This document shows, piece by piece, positions 22,518-31,862 of a DNA stretch of 64,000 bases. Source of the DNA: Zymoseptoria tritici IPO323 (lineage: Eukaryota; Ascomycota; Dothideomycetes; Mycosphaerellales; Mycosphaerellaceae); the NCBI RefSeq assembly GCF_000219625.1, contig NC_018217.1, positions 682,001 to 746,000 on the forward strand. The letters run 5' to 3'. Numbering within the stretch: position 1 is the first letter of the stretch; every line of letters begins with the position of its first letter. The position numbers and the translations under genes are program-made. The notes under the pieces were generated by a model, which was given only the letters and a program-made list of their open reading frames with translations, did not search any database and had not been told where the DNA came from.

Positions 22518-23891
22518 TTAGAAGAGGTCTGAGAAGCGAATCAGTGACTGCGACATCATCAAGCGTGGAAATAAATTACTCACCGGCAGCGTTCGTCGGC
22601 ATCTTTTCTATTTCAGTGCTGTAGAACTGCTCAATTTCATGCATTGCGCGCAGTTCATCGCCGGACACCAGGTTGACGGCGACACCCTTACGACCTCGCC
22701 GACCGCCACCGCCCCGTCCGACACGGCGAATGTAGTCCTCCGGATCGGACGGAAGATCATAGTTGATGACAAGAGGGACTTGCTGGACGTCAATCGATTT
22801 GGCGATCATGTTGGTAGCGACGAGGATATGAGAGCCAGAAAAGAAGTGCTGCAGAATGTCAGCACGCTGCCAGGCGTCCATGTCACGATGGATCGCCGAG
22901 ACAGGAATGTCGCGGGCAGTGAGCTTGTCGGTCAGCCATTCGACCTTTTTCCGAGTGTTGCAGAAAATCACCGTTTGTCTGTTGGTGATGATGGTCTTGT
23001 GGAGATCGGAGAGGCGGTCGACCTTCCAGTCTTCTTGGTCGGTTTCGACGGTGAGGTAGAACTGTTTGCTACCTTTCAGGCAAGTCTCGTACTTCTCGAC
23101 TGTAATGCGGACTGGATCACGCATGAACTCGGAAATGACCTCTAGCACGTCCTGGGGCATGGTAGCAGAGAAGAGAACGACTTGGGTGGTCGTGCTCTGA
23201 CGAAGTATCCCGAAGATGTCGCGTATTTGCTCATCAAAACCGCGGGATAATATCTCATCGGCCTCGTCGAGCACGGTCATCTTGATGTTGTCAGTACAGA
23301 GAGCTCCGCGGTGAATCATGTCCAGGACACGTCCGGGAGTGCCGACGACCACTGACTGTAGCCCGTCCTGAAGAGCCGTTATATCATCTCCTATGCGAGT
23401 ACCACCAACGCAAGCGTAGCATTCGACATTTGTAAAATCACCGATTGTCGACAGGACCTTCTGAATCCGCTGTGCACGCTCACGGGTCGGGGCAATGATC
23501 AAGGCCTGGCATGCCTTAACAGTGGAATCGATGCTCTGAAGGACGGAGATGGAAAGTGCAGCGGTCGTCCCGGAACCAGACCGCGCCTGCGCAACAACGT
23601 CCTTGCCTTTCGACGTGGTGAGCACGAGTCTGGCACCCATTTTACGACCTTGCACTCACCCCGAACGATTGGCATGATAGCACGCTGCTGGAGAGCTGAC
23701 GGACGTTCGAATCCGTACGCGTAAATTCCCCGCAGAAGGTCGGTCGAAAGGTTCATAGCATCGAAGGAGTCGGTGGTCTCATCGCAGGTGGACTCGATCT
23801 CAGCTGGGAATCTATCAGCGACATGCGGAACATCTGCAAAATGTACATACTTACCAGCATCGATATCGTCAAGTCCCTTGTCGTCAGCCAT
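22518..23891 (-). CDS. divergent eIF4A-like DEAD-box protein lacking the Walker A lysine
   Basis: Four exons on the minus strand: 23891-23855, 23803-23660, 23606-22584, 22528-22518 (404 residues). The introns are 51, 53 and 55 bases; the last exon adds only ADLF and the stop, matching the usual eIF4A C-terminus. Length, the N-terminus ([12 protein letters not shown]) and the Q motif ([18 protein letters not shown]) say eIF4A rather than another helicase. DEAD, SAT and TPGR are intact. Motif I, however, reads ARSGSGTT where AQSGTGKT is expected, so the nucleotide-binding Lys is Thr; PTREL is PTRER; motif V ARGID is AKSID; motif VI HRIGR is RRVGR. Retained introns argue for a DNA-level duplicate, not a retrocopy. 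eIF4A is essential, so a normal copy must lie elsewhere. This one is probably catalytically dead or a decaying paralogue with an intact frame. Confidence 0.88.
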
Positions 23892-24165
23892 GATTGCGAT
23901 TCAGTGAGATCGGTGGGGAGGGTTCCCGGATTGTGGTCCATAACGGAAACAATTCTAGACTGTCGCGACTGTCAAGAGGAAGAAAGTAAGTAGGTACTGA
24001 ACCTCCAGCACCTGCAATGCGTCACCAGAATGGACGAGGGTGAGGTGACGCTCGTCGACTCCAACAACTGGGAGTCAGACTGCCCAGAAGTGAGTCAATT
24101 GCGCGTTTAAAAGCGAAGGATTTCGCCAATGATGTGATGTAGCCGTCCATTCGCTATCCTTCGCG

Positions 24166-24310
24166 GTTGCAGAAAAGCAGTAGCCATTTCAGACCTGTCA
24201 GCCCTGCGCTGATGATGAGAAAGTACCAGAGGAAGGCACACCGGTGTCGGCGAGACTCGAGTCCGCTTCACACGGACGAAAATCTCGGACGAAGGAATTC
24301 TGCACTCGAC
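24166..24310 (+). repeat. right copy of decayed direct repeat flanking the eIF4A-like gene
   Basis: AGACCTGTCAGCCCTGCGCT at 24190 pairs with AGACTTGTCAGCCCTGTGCT at 22318 in the same orientation. CCGGTGTCGGCG and AATCTCGGACGAAG match the following segments of the left copy. Most differences in the best-conserved blocks are transitions. Confidence 0.55.
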
Positions 24311-24995
24311 CTCGCTGTTCAAAAGTCACATCCGACGACATGTGACTGACATGCCGTCTCAGATGAAAGTGATGTGCGCAGAGTTCGGAGTGATCCGGAT
24401 GTAGGCGGCATGATGGTTCGTCCCACTCCACAGCAAGCGACCGACAACCACGAGCCACAACGACGTCGAGACAACCACGCGTCCATCATCCCACGCACAA
24501 CACACGCGGAATGATGTTGAATCACCTACGAAAGACGTCACCGCAAGCAATTGGAACTCGCCGACCGAAAAAAACCTTGTTTCTTTTCCTCGAAGGTTTT
24601 GTGCAAGGCAGAGCAAGCCGGCCGGTCCTGCCGGAAAGGAAAGGTACTTTGTAATACCTTTTTCGAAAGTAGGCACCGGAATGATGTAAATGATGGGTTG
24701 CTCGGGTCAGGCAGGTAGGTACCTTGATTGTGCTGTGCTGTGCTGTCCATCCGTTCCAGAAATACAAGCTTGGTTACAGGAAGATGTCGCAGCGATGATG
24801 AAAGGACACGCGCGTGGGTACAGGCATCTTCCCTGAGTGAAGAGGAGGTCGAGGTCGTAGTCGTTGGGTGAATTCCGATGGAAAGGTTGTAGCGAATTCT
24901 CGAACAACCCGACTTGACTGCTTTCGTTCCATGATGCTGTGATGAGTGTGATCCGCGAAAGAGTGGAGCCCGGGGTCTTAGAAATCAAGCTCTTC

Positions 24996-25029
24996 GCGTG
25001 TGCGTGTGCGTGTGCGTGTGCGTGTGCGT
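24996..25029. repeat. hexanucleotide microsatellite
   Basis: More than five uninterrupted copies of the hexamer CGTGTG between 24996 and 25029, in the intergenic region downstream of the acidic hypothetical gene. Confidence 0.95.
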
Positions 25030-25487
25030 AATGCCGCCTTGCAAATCAGGGTCAGAAACGGGATTCGTTGCGCGGCGCTCCGGCGGATAGTAGGACGGTC
25101 GGGCTGAATGTTAACGCCGAGTGATGACCGGTCTTTTTGTTGACGCAATTTTCTTTGAGAGTGGTATGAGGATGAATGGAATGGGAAATTGGAGAGATGT
25201 GAGAGAAGAGGTGTTTTGGTGTGTATGATGTTTGATTTGAGTGTGTGTTTGAAACTATGTCCATTTATCCTGAGGCGTTCTCGACCTCACTAGCTGTGAG
25301 GGAGAACTGCCCAATGGATCTTCCTTTCGTCCTGAGATGAGATACCATATTCCTGTCCTGTTGGAGCCCTTCCATGGACATCGTGAAGACGCCTCGCTTT
25401 GTACCCAAAACTCGCTCGCTTGAAAAAAGACTCGCTAAATCGCTGCACAACGCTGTAACAGAAGACATGTAGATTGATTCATCATGC

Positions 25488-26276
25488 TCAGCAAGCCGCC
25501 GCGATCATCGGTTGTTGTTGATGTTGCTGCTGCATGATGATGTCTTCCATTGGTGAACTTGACTTCATGTCGTTGAAGAAGTTGGTCGTTGTGATGGCTT
25601 GTCGTTGCTTTTCGCTGAGTTCGTAGTTGATCTGCTCGGGTGATGAAGGCATTGATTCGTCGTCTGAAGATTCCGAGTCGTCCGAGTCGAGGGTGAGTTC
25701 TGGTGGAGAGTGGATTGATGCCACGCGTGTGAGGCTGAGTTCCTCTTCGTATTCGTCCTCATCCTCGTAGACTTCGTCCTCAGAGTCTTCATCATCGTAC
25801 TCGATCTCGTGGGATGAGATCTCGACGGGAGGCGATTTGAGTCTTCGGAGAGGGATGGTGGAGAGGTAGTCGATGTCCTCGTCGTAGATGTCGGAGCCGT
25901 CGTCAGATTCGAGGTCAGAGTCGTCGTCCTCCATGTCCTCGTCAATGGTGTCGATCCATTGAATGTGCTGAGGTTGCTCGGGCTTGGAGGCTTTCTTGAC
26001 GGATTGGTTGAACCAGGCTTCTTGCTCGCGTTCGGCGTCGGCGAGTTCGAGCATGAGAGTGTCGAGGAGGTTGGCGTGTCCTACGAGTCGTCGGAGGTTG
26101 TGGTCTGCTCGTCCTGCTTCACGGCCGAGCTTGGTTCGTGCAGTGGAGGCGACAAAGTAGGTTTGAGTGAGAGACATCTTTCGTTTGATGATGGGCGAAG
26201 ATGGTGGGGAGATCTGGTAGATGCCGGTGGGTGTTGGTTCGTCAATGGACGATTGGAAGCGGAGGAGGGAAGTCAT
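25488..26276 (-). CDS. conserved-looking acidic fungal protein of unknown function
   Basis: A single exon of 262 residues from ATG 26276. Residues about 34-92 look like a folded, alpha-helical block (SLTQTYFVASTARTKLGREA, LRRLVGHANLLDTLMLELAD, EREQEAWFNQSV). I recall this block as conserved in Pezizomycotina hypothetical proteins but know no function for it. From about residue 105 to 215 the protein is extremely rich in Asp, Glu and Ser, with SP/SS phosphorylation-type sites. It ends with a helical segment (QINYELSEKQRQAITTTNFF) and a Gln-rich tail. There is no signal peptide or membrane segment. A nuclear or cytosolic regulatory protein is a guess. Confidence 0.8.
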   Translation of the reverse strand: MTSLLRFQSSIDEPTPTGIYQISPPSSPIIKRKMSLTQTYFVASTARTKLGREAGRADHNLRRLVGHANLLDTLMLELADAEREQEAWFNQSVKKASKPEQPQHIQWIDTIDEDMEDDDSDLESDDGSDIYDEDIDYLSTIPLRRLKSPPVEISSHEIEYDDEDSEDEVYEDEDEYEEELSLTRVASIHSPPELTLDSDDSESSDDESMPSSPEQINYELSEKQRQAITTTNFFNDMKSSSPMEDIIMQQQHQQQPMIAAAC

Positions 26277-27302
26277 GGTTGTATATGTGATGGCCTGCTA
26301 GGCAGTGACTCAAAGGATATTGATGGTGCGAGTTCGGAGTCAATGGCGACAGTCGGTGCCTGAGTCACCAAATAAGGTTGTATGGGCTGGTTGACCGTTG
26401 GTATTGTGGTCGATGTATGTTGATGGTGTTGATGAGTTGAATGGTGCAAGAGTTGTTGTTCGTTGGTGGATGTCTTGTTGCTGAGTAGAGAGGATGTTGT
26501 ATCTTGGAATGGAAGGAGGTTCGAAACTTGGGGGATGAAGGACGATCTATGTATGTCGCATGTTGACAGGACCGGTCGGGTACAAGGTCAGACAAAAATC
26601 CGTTGCTCCCGCCCTGCGCTGCCTGCATGGCTCATCGATGGCTTACGATGGGATGGATGATCCACAATCCACCCGCGCGCCGGACCCTTGTCTTGTGCTG
26701 GCGGGATTTCCTTGCGGCCGGGATTTAGTCTTCTCCTCCGCCGCGCCCGGACTCTGAGAAATAATGAAATTCGTCAGCCGGAACTGGGCCAATCGCTGTC
26801 CGTCATTCCAGCCGTCGCTCTGTAATCCTTCTCTTGCGCCGGACCAACTCGCTCTCCGCTTCCATCTCCCTGAGGTATCCTCCCACCGCTGCTGTTTGAC
26901 CGTACGGAGTTTGAGTCACCGTGTGTCCTCTATGCAGAAGGATCTCACACACTCATCTCATCGCATACCGCATCTTCCGATGCATTGTCTCATGCAGTCA
27001 CAGGACCGGATACTCCAGTCTCATCTCCATTTCCTCCGTGCCCCGCCCGTTTCGCAATATCAAAAAGCATCGTGAGATTCGTACCAGTGTTGCGCTCGCG
27101 CTTCCCAGTAGTCTCCAGGCGTCAGGATTCCTTTCTCTCTGCACGGTCGTACACAGCCTTAACGCCGCGCCAACACAATCTCGTTAGTCTCAGGCATCTA
27201 CAATTCCATCCTCATTTCATTGTTATCCCTTTTCGGACGCTGTTGCGACCTCTATCCACGGTATCGACAAGCCACAAAGAGGTTGTTCCTCGTGGTACAT
27301 GG
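26277..27302. other. divergent intergenic region
   Basis: About 1 kb. The right half (26900-27250) is strongly pyrimidine-rich on the + strand with CATCTCATC-type runs, which suggests a promoter and 5' UTR reading rightward into the candidate gene at 27303. Confidence 0.4.
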
Positions 27303-27984
27303 ATGGCCTCCAAACATCGAGACCATCGCGGTGCTTCCGCTTCGAACGGTCACCATCCTCAATTGTACCGTGCGTCCTTCGACAACGATCGGCGACCAAT
27401 GCACAGCTAGGATATCTCATCGACAACCACATCAGATCGCTAGAAACTCCCAAACAGTCATTTTCACAATGGTCGCAATGGCCATCAAAATTCGGTATGG
27501 ATACCACGATTAAACTTTTTCCATTTCGTCCGTAAAGTCCATCGCTATGAGGCTGCCTGAAGTCTAAAAAGTCGTCGGCGTCGTCGTTCCCACCGTCGCA
27601 ATACTGCTCGTTTTCGGCGTCGCTTTGACCGTATACCTTAACACTTCCGAATCGACTTTCGTATATGCAATATTCTGCTGCCTGAGGTGCGACCTCGCGT
27701 CGTCGGTGACCGCAGCGACCGTCTACACCACAATGTACCTCGTGTACCTTGATGACCGCAGTTGTGCACCGCCTTGGCCAAAGGAATCGGCTCTCGGCCG
27801 AACACGCGAAACGAGCGGCCGGTCGGTCCAGCCTTTCACAGACGCAGGCACGGCTGACTCCTTCTCTCGCTTCGCTGCTCACTGCTCACATCATCAGGCG
27901 GCCAGCACGGTAGCGACGGTAGGAGTGGTATTGTGGCTTGCTGTGCTTACACAACCCTTGCGGATCCTGCGCCCTATGAAGTGA
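27303..27984 (+). CDS. candidate spliced single-pass membrane protein
   Basis: No long ORF marks this gene; the case rests on frames that join across introns. ATG 27303 opens a 35-codon frame (MASKHRDHRGASASNGHH). A GTGCGT donor inside it can splice to one of two TAG acceptors (27410, or one about 25 bases later), entering the frame TPKQSFSQWSQWPSKF. A GTATGG donor at 27495 and an AAAAAG acceptor at 27571 then join phase-correctly into VVGVVVPTVAILLVFGVALT, a clear transmembrane segment, followed by VYLNTSESTFVY. If there are no more introns the stop is at 27982-27984, but the last 100 codons look less protein-like and a further intron starting at GTATAT (about 27661) is possible. The role is unknown. 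Confidence 0.4.
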
Positions 27985-29490
27985 CTGAGCTCGGACTCCG
28001 CAGAGAGACAAAAGACACCGCCGATCCAGGCTGGGTTGCTCTCTTTGTAAACTCCGCTTACAAACGCCGCAAGCCACATTTTTGATCATCATGTTATGAG
28101 GTGCTCGCTGCTTTCAAACGGAGATGGAGGTGCTGATGAACCTACTTCGTCTATTGACTTTTGTTTTTGACTCACCTTTTGTGGTCGTTCATCATGATTG
28201 ATTGCATTCGAGGGCTGTGGAGATTGTCTCCTCTCACGTTCTCATTGCATCTCATTGACAGCCTCACAATTGCGAAATGACTTCTGAAAGTAGCATCCAT
28301 GCCATCGGCACACCTTCGTCTACGATCGACGCACGTCCATGCTCAGCCACGACGACCGATTCTCACCGAACCTGGCACATCCGCTAATCGCGAACAGAAA
28401 CCAGCGTCGTTGCTGCCCAGAAGCTCGTGGCAGACATCCTCACAAAGCGGTGCTGGACAGCCAGGGAGAATGGCATCGCAACCCCATCGATGAAAAGACG
28501 TGGAAGCACCGCAAGCATCGATCCGCAACACAAATTGCACTGCCATCGAGAAAGCGTCGTGAATCACAGGACATCCCACACAGCATGCATGTCGTGTAAA
28601 GAGGCGTTGATGTGGAAACACGAGACACCGGGAACCAGCCTCATCTTCTGAAACGCCATGGACAGCCTCATCGCGACTTGCCGATGACGATGATGATCGA
28701 TGTCGTCCATCGCCTGAAGGTTTTCCGGGAATCTGGGACAGGGCATGTGGGCTAACAGGGAAGACCTTGCGTGGGGAGTCCGGGGTTGGAAGGTCTGGAA
28801 CTTGCTTCTGGAATCTGCGTCGACGAAGCTATGGCTGTGGTTGTGTTTCAGTCTATATGGGACTCATCGATCGAATGATTATGCGCCGGTGAGGTCTCCG
28901 ATCGACGGAAGTGATGTGAAGGTGCGGTTTCAAGAGTGAGGTTGAAGCAGAAGTATCACAAAAATGCAATCGCTCAATTTCAATTCTCTCTCTCTGCAAT
29001 CATAAACCAAACCATGCTTCCAAACTCCAAACCATGCCAATCAAAAACGCTTCAGCACTTGAAGCGAGGGTATCGTAAACCAAAAACACACTCTCCATCT
29101 CAAAACGCCTGTCCATGCCCATGCCTCCGAACTCATTACCACAGTGATGCTGACTCGACCCTTTCGGGGAGCGTAGCAGAGCACTGGAATCCTCCATCCA
29201 ATTCAATCCGGTTCCAATACAGAATCCCGTGATGCTGACTCAACCCCGAGGGGGAGCGTAGCAGAGCACTCAATCTCCATCTTCCAATTCAATTCCATTC
29301 CAAAATCCCGTGGTGCTGACTCGACCCGAAGGGAAGCGTAGCAGAGCCTCCAAATTCACCGTCCAGTTCAATCCAGTTCCGTTCCAAGTTCCTGTGGTGC
29401 TGACTCGACCCCAAAGGGGGAGCGTAACGAACCCTCCAAATCCACCATCCAAATCCTCCTCCCTTCCCAATCCCTCCATCATTCCCAGCC
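27985..29490. other. intergenic region with hairpin-bearing tandem repeat at its right end
   Basis: About 1.5 kb. A possible short exon starts at ATG 28277 with a branch-like GCTAAT and a GAACAG acceptor near 28397, but the downstream frame cannot be chosen. The repeat at 29144-29430 is listed separately. No gene is claimed here. Confidence 0.35.
29144..29430. repeat. tandem repeat, about 84-base unit, four copies, each with a small hairpin
   Basis: The core GTGRTGCTGACTCRACC recurs at 29144, 29229, 29310 and 29394 (spacings 85, 81, 84). Each core is followed by a C-run, a short loop, a G-run and AGCGTARC. The spacer between cores is a TTCAATTCC / TTCCAA-rich segment. It lies just downstream of the two-pass membrane protein gene (minus strand), within or beyond its 3' UTR. 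Confidence 0.9.
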
Positions 29491-29712
29491 TCACAATGCT
29501 CGTGCCCTCATCGCAAGCTCGTCGAATTTCCATCTGGAATCGCACATGTCCTTCTCGAGTGCTCGGAGTTTGTCGGATCTGGCCTTGGCCTCGTTCATCT
29601 TCTTCGTGAGGGCGCGGAGTGCTTCCAGTTTCGCTTTGCGTTCTTCGGCCTGGTGTTCCTCCTCCTTGCGCTTCTCCTCGATTTCTTCGGGTGTAGATTT
29701 GGGTTCCCCTTC
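29491..29712 (-). pseudogene. in-frame coiled-coil ORF directly after a TAG stop
   Basis: Reading on from the TAG of the upstream gene in the same frame, 73 sense codons run to a TGA at 29493-29491. They encode a highly charged helix (EGEPKSTPEEIEEKRKEEE, then KLEALRALTKKMNEAKARS, ending RWKFDELAMRARAL). The composition and length are unlike chance 3' UTR sequence. It is either the lost C-terminus of the upstream protein after a nonsense change, or a stop-codon readthrough extension. No usable intron removing the TAG was found: the only GT...TAG pair nearby shifts the frame. Confidence 0.5.
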
Positions 29713-30822
29713 CTACATGGAAGCCCAATCATCGTCCCATGCGTTTTCAAGCTCTGACATCGCTGTCATGGTGCTGTGCATGATGCGTGTTGTGATCGTT
29801 CCGGTGGCCGAAAGTGCGCGTGTTGTGATCGTTCCGGCGGCCGAAAGTGCAGTGTCCAGCCATTCGCCCGCGGTTGTTGGTCGTTCCTCTGCTCGATACC
29901 AAGTCGCAACTGGTTCTGTGACCGCCGCGCTGTCGTCGAAGACAAAGTTGAAGAGAATTCCGAAGAGCCATGATACAGTCTCGATCGGTGATGTGATGGC
30001 GCGCCAGAAGATGGTGACTCCGATGAATGGGAAACTGGCGTCCAGGAGGTAGCTGTCGAAGACCGTTCCAAGCAGGACCTCGGAGAAGAAGTAGATCATG
30101 GCGAAGAAGACCATGTATCCGGCATTGGTGAGCTGGAGGCGGTGGTCGTTGGTGGTGTCGTATGTGTAGAAGTTGTCGCGGGCCTCGGTCCAGAGCGCGC
30201 GCCAGGCGGAGCCAGAGCAGTGGGCGCAATGTTCGCATTTGGCGGGTGCGGCAACTGCGGGGGTGGCGGAGTCCGAGGGGGCGGAGTCGGAGCGGTCGCT
30301 CTCTCTCGCAGCGAGCTCCTCTGTTGGCATGCCGCCGCCGCCGGGAGCTGGCTTGGTCGGCGCCAGGCGAGAAGCCCGCTGCGAGAGAGCTTCGATGGTT
30401 GCGAGCTTTTCTCGCATCATGGTGTCGATGCGCCGGCCATTGTTGTTGGTCGCGGCGGGGAGAGGGGCCGGGAGCGGAGCGGAGACGGGCGGAGAGGGGG
30501 CCGGGCGGGCAGGGCTCACCTCCGGTGGAGGGAGCGGGAGGTCGCCGGTGAACGCGACGCGATGCGGAAGGATCGCATCTCCGGCGCTCACGACCGTTTC
30601 GACAGTCGGCCGTGGCGCCGGGATGCTTGGTTTCTGGCGGGCACGCCAGAACGGGACGCGGTGGATGTTCACATTGCCCGCGGCAATTCTGGCGCGGTGG
30701 TGCTCGGCGATGCGGCGACCCAATTCATCCTCGGAGTCGCTCTCCAGCAATTCTTCATCGTCGGAGGGGATGGTGGCGGCGGCGTATGTCTGAACAAATT
30801 CGGGGCGGGAGAAGCGTTTCAT
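29713..30822 (-). CDS. two-pass membrane protein with disordered Pro/Ala-rich N-terminus, function unknown
   Basis: A single exon of 369 residues from ATG 30822. Residues 1-190 are polar and Pro/Ala-rich with an acidic patch (PSDDEELLESDSEDELGRRI). A cysteine cluster CEHCAHC lies at about 197-203. Two hydrophobic segments follow: NAGYMVFFAMIYFFSEVLLG (about 236-255) and a stretch covering FPFIGVTIFW to SWLFGILFNFVFDD (about 268-300). The C-terminal part contains a perfect-looking 11-residue duplication (ALSATGTITTR) from a 33-base tandem repeat. The stop TAG is followed in frame by 73 further codons (separate entry). The gene diverges from ARPC5 across about 350 bases, and its 5' UTR carries an A-rich AAAATA microsatellite. 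No family is recognised. Confidence 0.78.
   Translation of the reverse strand: MKRFSRPEFVQTYAAATIPSDDEELLESDSEDELGRRIAEHHRARIAAGNVNIHRVPFWRARQKPSIPAPRPTVETVVSAGDAILPHRVAFTGDLPLPPPEVSPARPAPSPPVSAPLPAPLPAATNNNGRRIDTMMREKLATIEALSQRASRLAPTKPAPGGGGMPTEELAARESDRSDSAPSDSATPAVAAPAKCEHCAHCSGSAWRALWTEARDNFYTYDTTNDHRLQLTNAGYMVFFAMIYFFSEVLLGTVFDSYLLDASFPFIGVTIFWRAITSPIETVSWLFGILFNFVFDDSAAVTEPVATWYRAEERPTTAGEWLDTALSAAGTITTRALSATGTITTRIMHSTMTAMSELENAWDDDWASM
29785..29850. repeat. 33-base tandem duplication inside the membrane-protein gene
   Basis: Two adjacent 33-base copies (29785-29817 and 29818-29850) differ at one base, T versus C in GGYGG. They encode a doubled AGTITTRALSA / TGTITTR segment without changing frame. 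Confidence 0.95.
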
Positions 30823-31176
30823 TTTTATTTTATTTTATTTCGAAAATGCTCTCCGAATTGTGATGCTTGTTGGTATGTCTGTGTCTGTATGGGTTGGCGT
30901 GGTTGGTGTGTCGAATGTGGAAGCTGTGATCGGGATGTGGAGGAGAAGAAGGAAGGAGCGTCGGAATGTGGAGAGAATTGAAGTAGGAAGGGAAAGGGCA
31001 CTAAGTCATTAGCTTGTGGTGATAATGGGAGGCCGCTGCTAATCCTCAGACCACCTCTTACCTCGGCTCCACATTGCCAAGTCTCGCTCTCGTCCGAACC
31101 TACCACCACGTCACCCAGGCATCGCGCATCACATGTCAGATCTCCAGACCAGCTAAACAATTACAATAAACACATC
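30823..31176. promoter_or_regulatory. bidirectional promoter between membrane protein gene and ARPC5
   Basis: About 350 bases between divergent start codons. A TTTTATTTTATTTTATTTC tract lies at 30823-30842. CACC-rich sequence and an AACAATTACAATAAACACATC leader precede the ARPC5 ATG. Confidence 0.5.
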
Positions 31177-31862
31177 ATGGCGAGCATCAACTGGCGAACG
31201 ATCAATGTGGACGCTTTGGATCCGGAATCGTCCTACAACTTCGACCTCAGCACCCTGACGCCTGCCGTCCAACCTGTTTCGACCGAAGAAGTACAAACAC
31301 TCGCGAACCAGATCCGACAGCTACTACGAGGAGGAAATGCCGAGGGCGCATTGATTGGAGCATTGGAGAACCCACCGTATGGTGCAGACGAGCAGGGAAA
31401 GGTGGGTCATAAGCCGGCGTGAGCAGAATACTGGGTAAGAATACTGAGTTGTTGCGCAGTCAATCCACCTCAACACAGTTACGGAGATCTTACAATCGAT
31501 ACGGCAAGCCGAGATGACGCCCATCCTCCAGCGGATATACCAGTCAGAAGGTGGATCAGAGATTTGCGACACCCTCATGAAATACTTGTACAAGGGAATG
31601 GGCTTGGTCGCACCACCAGCGGCGAACTCGGCATCACGAAACAGCATAGCCCAGGCGGGAGGATTCACACAGGCTTCAGGACGGAACTTTGGAGGTGGTG
31701 AGGGAGGTGGACAAGCCATGAGCGTACTGCTGAGCTGGCACGAGAAGGTATGTGAGGGTGACATTGGTGAGCGATGATGTGAGCTAACGGAGACTATAGC
31801 TTGTGGAGTTGGCTGGACCCGGCAGCATCGTGCGCGTCATGTCGGATCGGAGGACAGTATGA
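31177..31862 (+). CDS. ARC15: Arp2/3 complex subunit 5 (p16-Arc)
   Basis: Three exons: 31177-31401, 31460-31747, 31800-31862 (191 residues), with introns of 58 and 52 bases, both in phase 0. The protein matches ARPC5: NWRTINVDALDPESSYNFDL at the N-terminus, IRQLLRGGNAEGALIGALEN, SIHLNTVTEILQSIRQAEM after intron 1, QSEGGSEICDTLMKYLYKGM, and the C-terminal LLSWHEKLVELAGPGSIVRV ending in MSDRRTV. Its length suits fungal members, which carry a glycine-rich insert (SGRNFGGGEGGGQ) absent from the 151-residue animal protein. The subunit links ARPC4 and ARPC1 in the complex that nucleates branched actin at endocytic patches. Confidence 0.93.

Larger units (their letters stand above)
23892..25487. other. 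intergenic region with right repeat copy and hexamer microsatellite
   Basis: About 1.6 kb. It holds the right copy of the decayed direct repeat (24166-24310), a CTGTGCTGTGCTGTCC run near 24731, and a GTGTGC-type microsatellite at 24996-25029. No coding frame is supported. Confidence 0.45.

Noticed and set aside
22576..22584. Reading the eIF4A-like gene to the stop right after NAAGE
   Set aside because: That GGTGAGTAA is a splice donor; splicing to 22528 restores the expected ADLF ending.
23690..23712. tRNA-like B-box word GTTCGAATCC
   Set aside because: It lies in helicase exon 2 with no A box or cloverleaf at the right distance.
27223..27882. 219-codon minus-strand frame
   Set aside because: No recognised domain and unusual composition; the + strand model with introns explains the region better.
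28277..28651. Possible small spliced gene starting at ATG 28277
   Set aside because: A branch site and acceptor are present, but no good donor, and two downstream frames are equally plausible.
30142..30981. Long + strand frame of about 280 codons
   Set aside because: It is antisense to the membrane-protein gene; its Gly/Arg-rich composition is a shadow of the Pro/Ala codons on the other strand.
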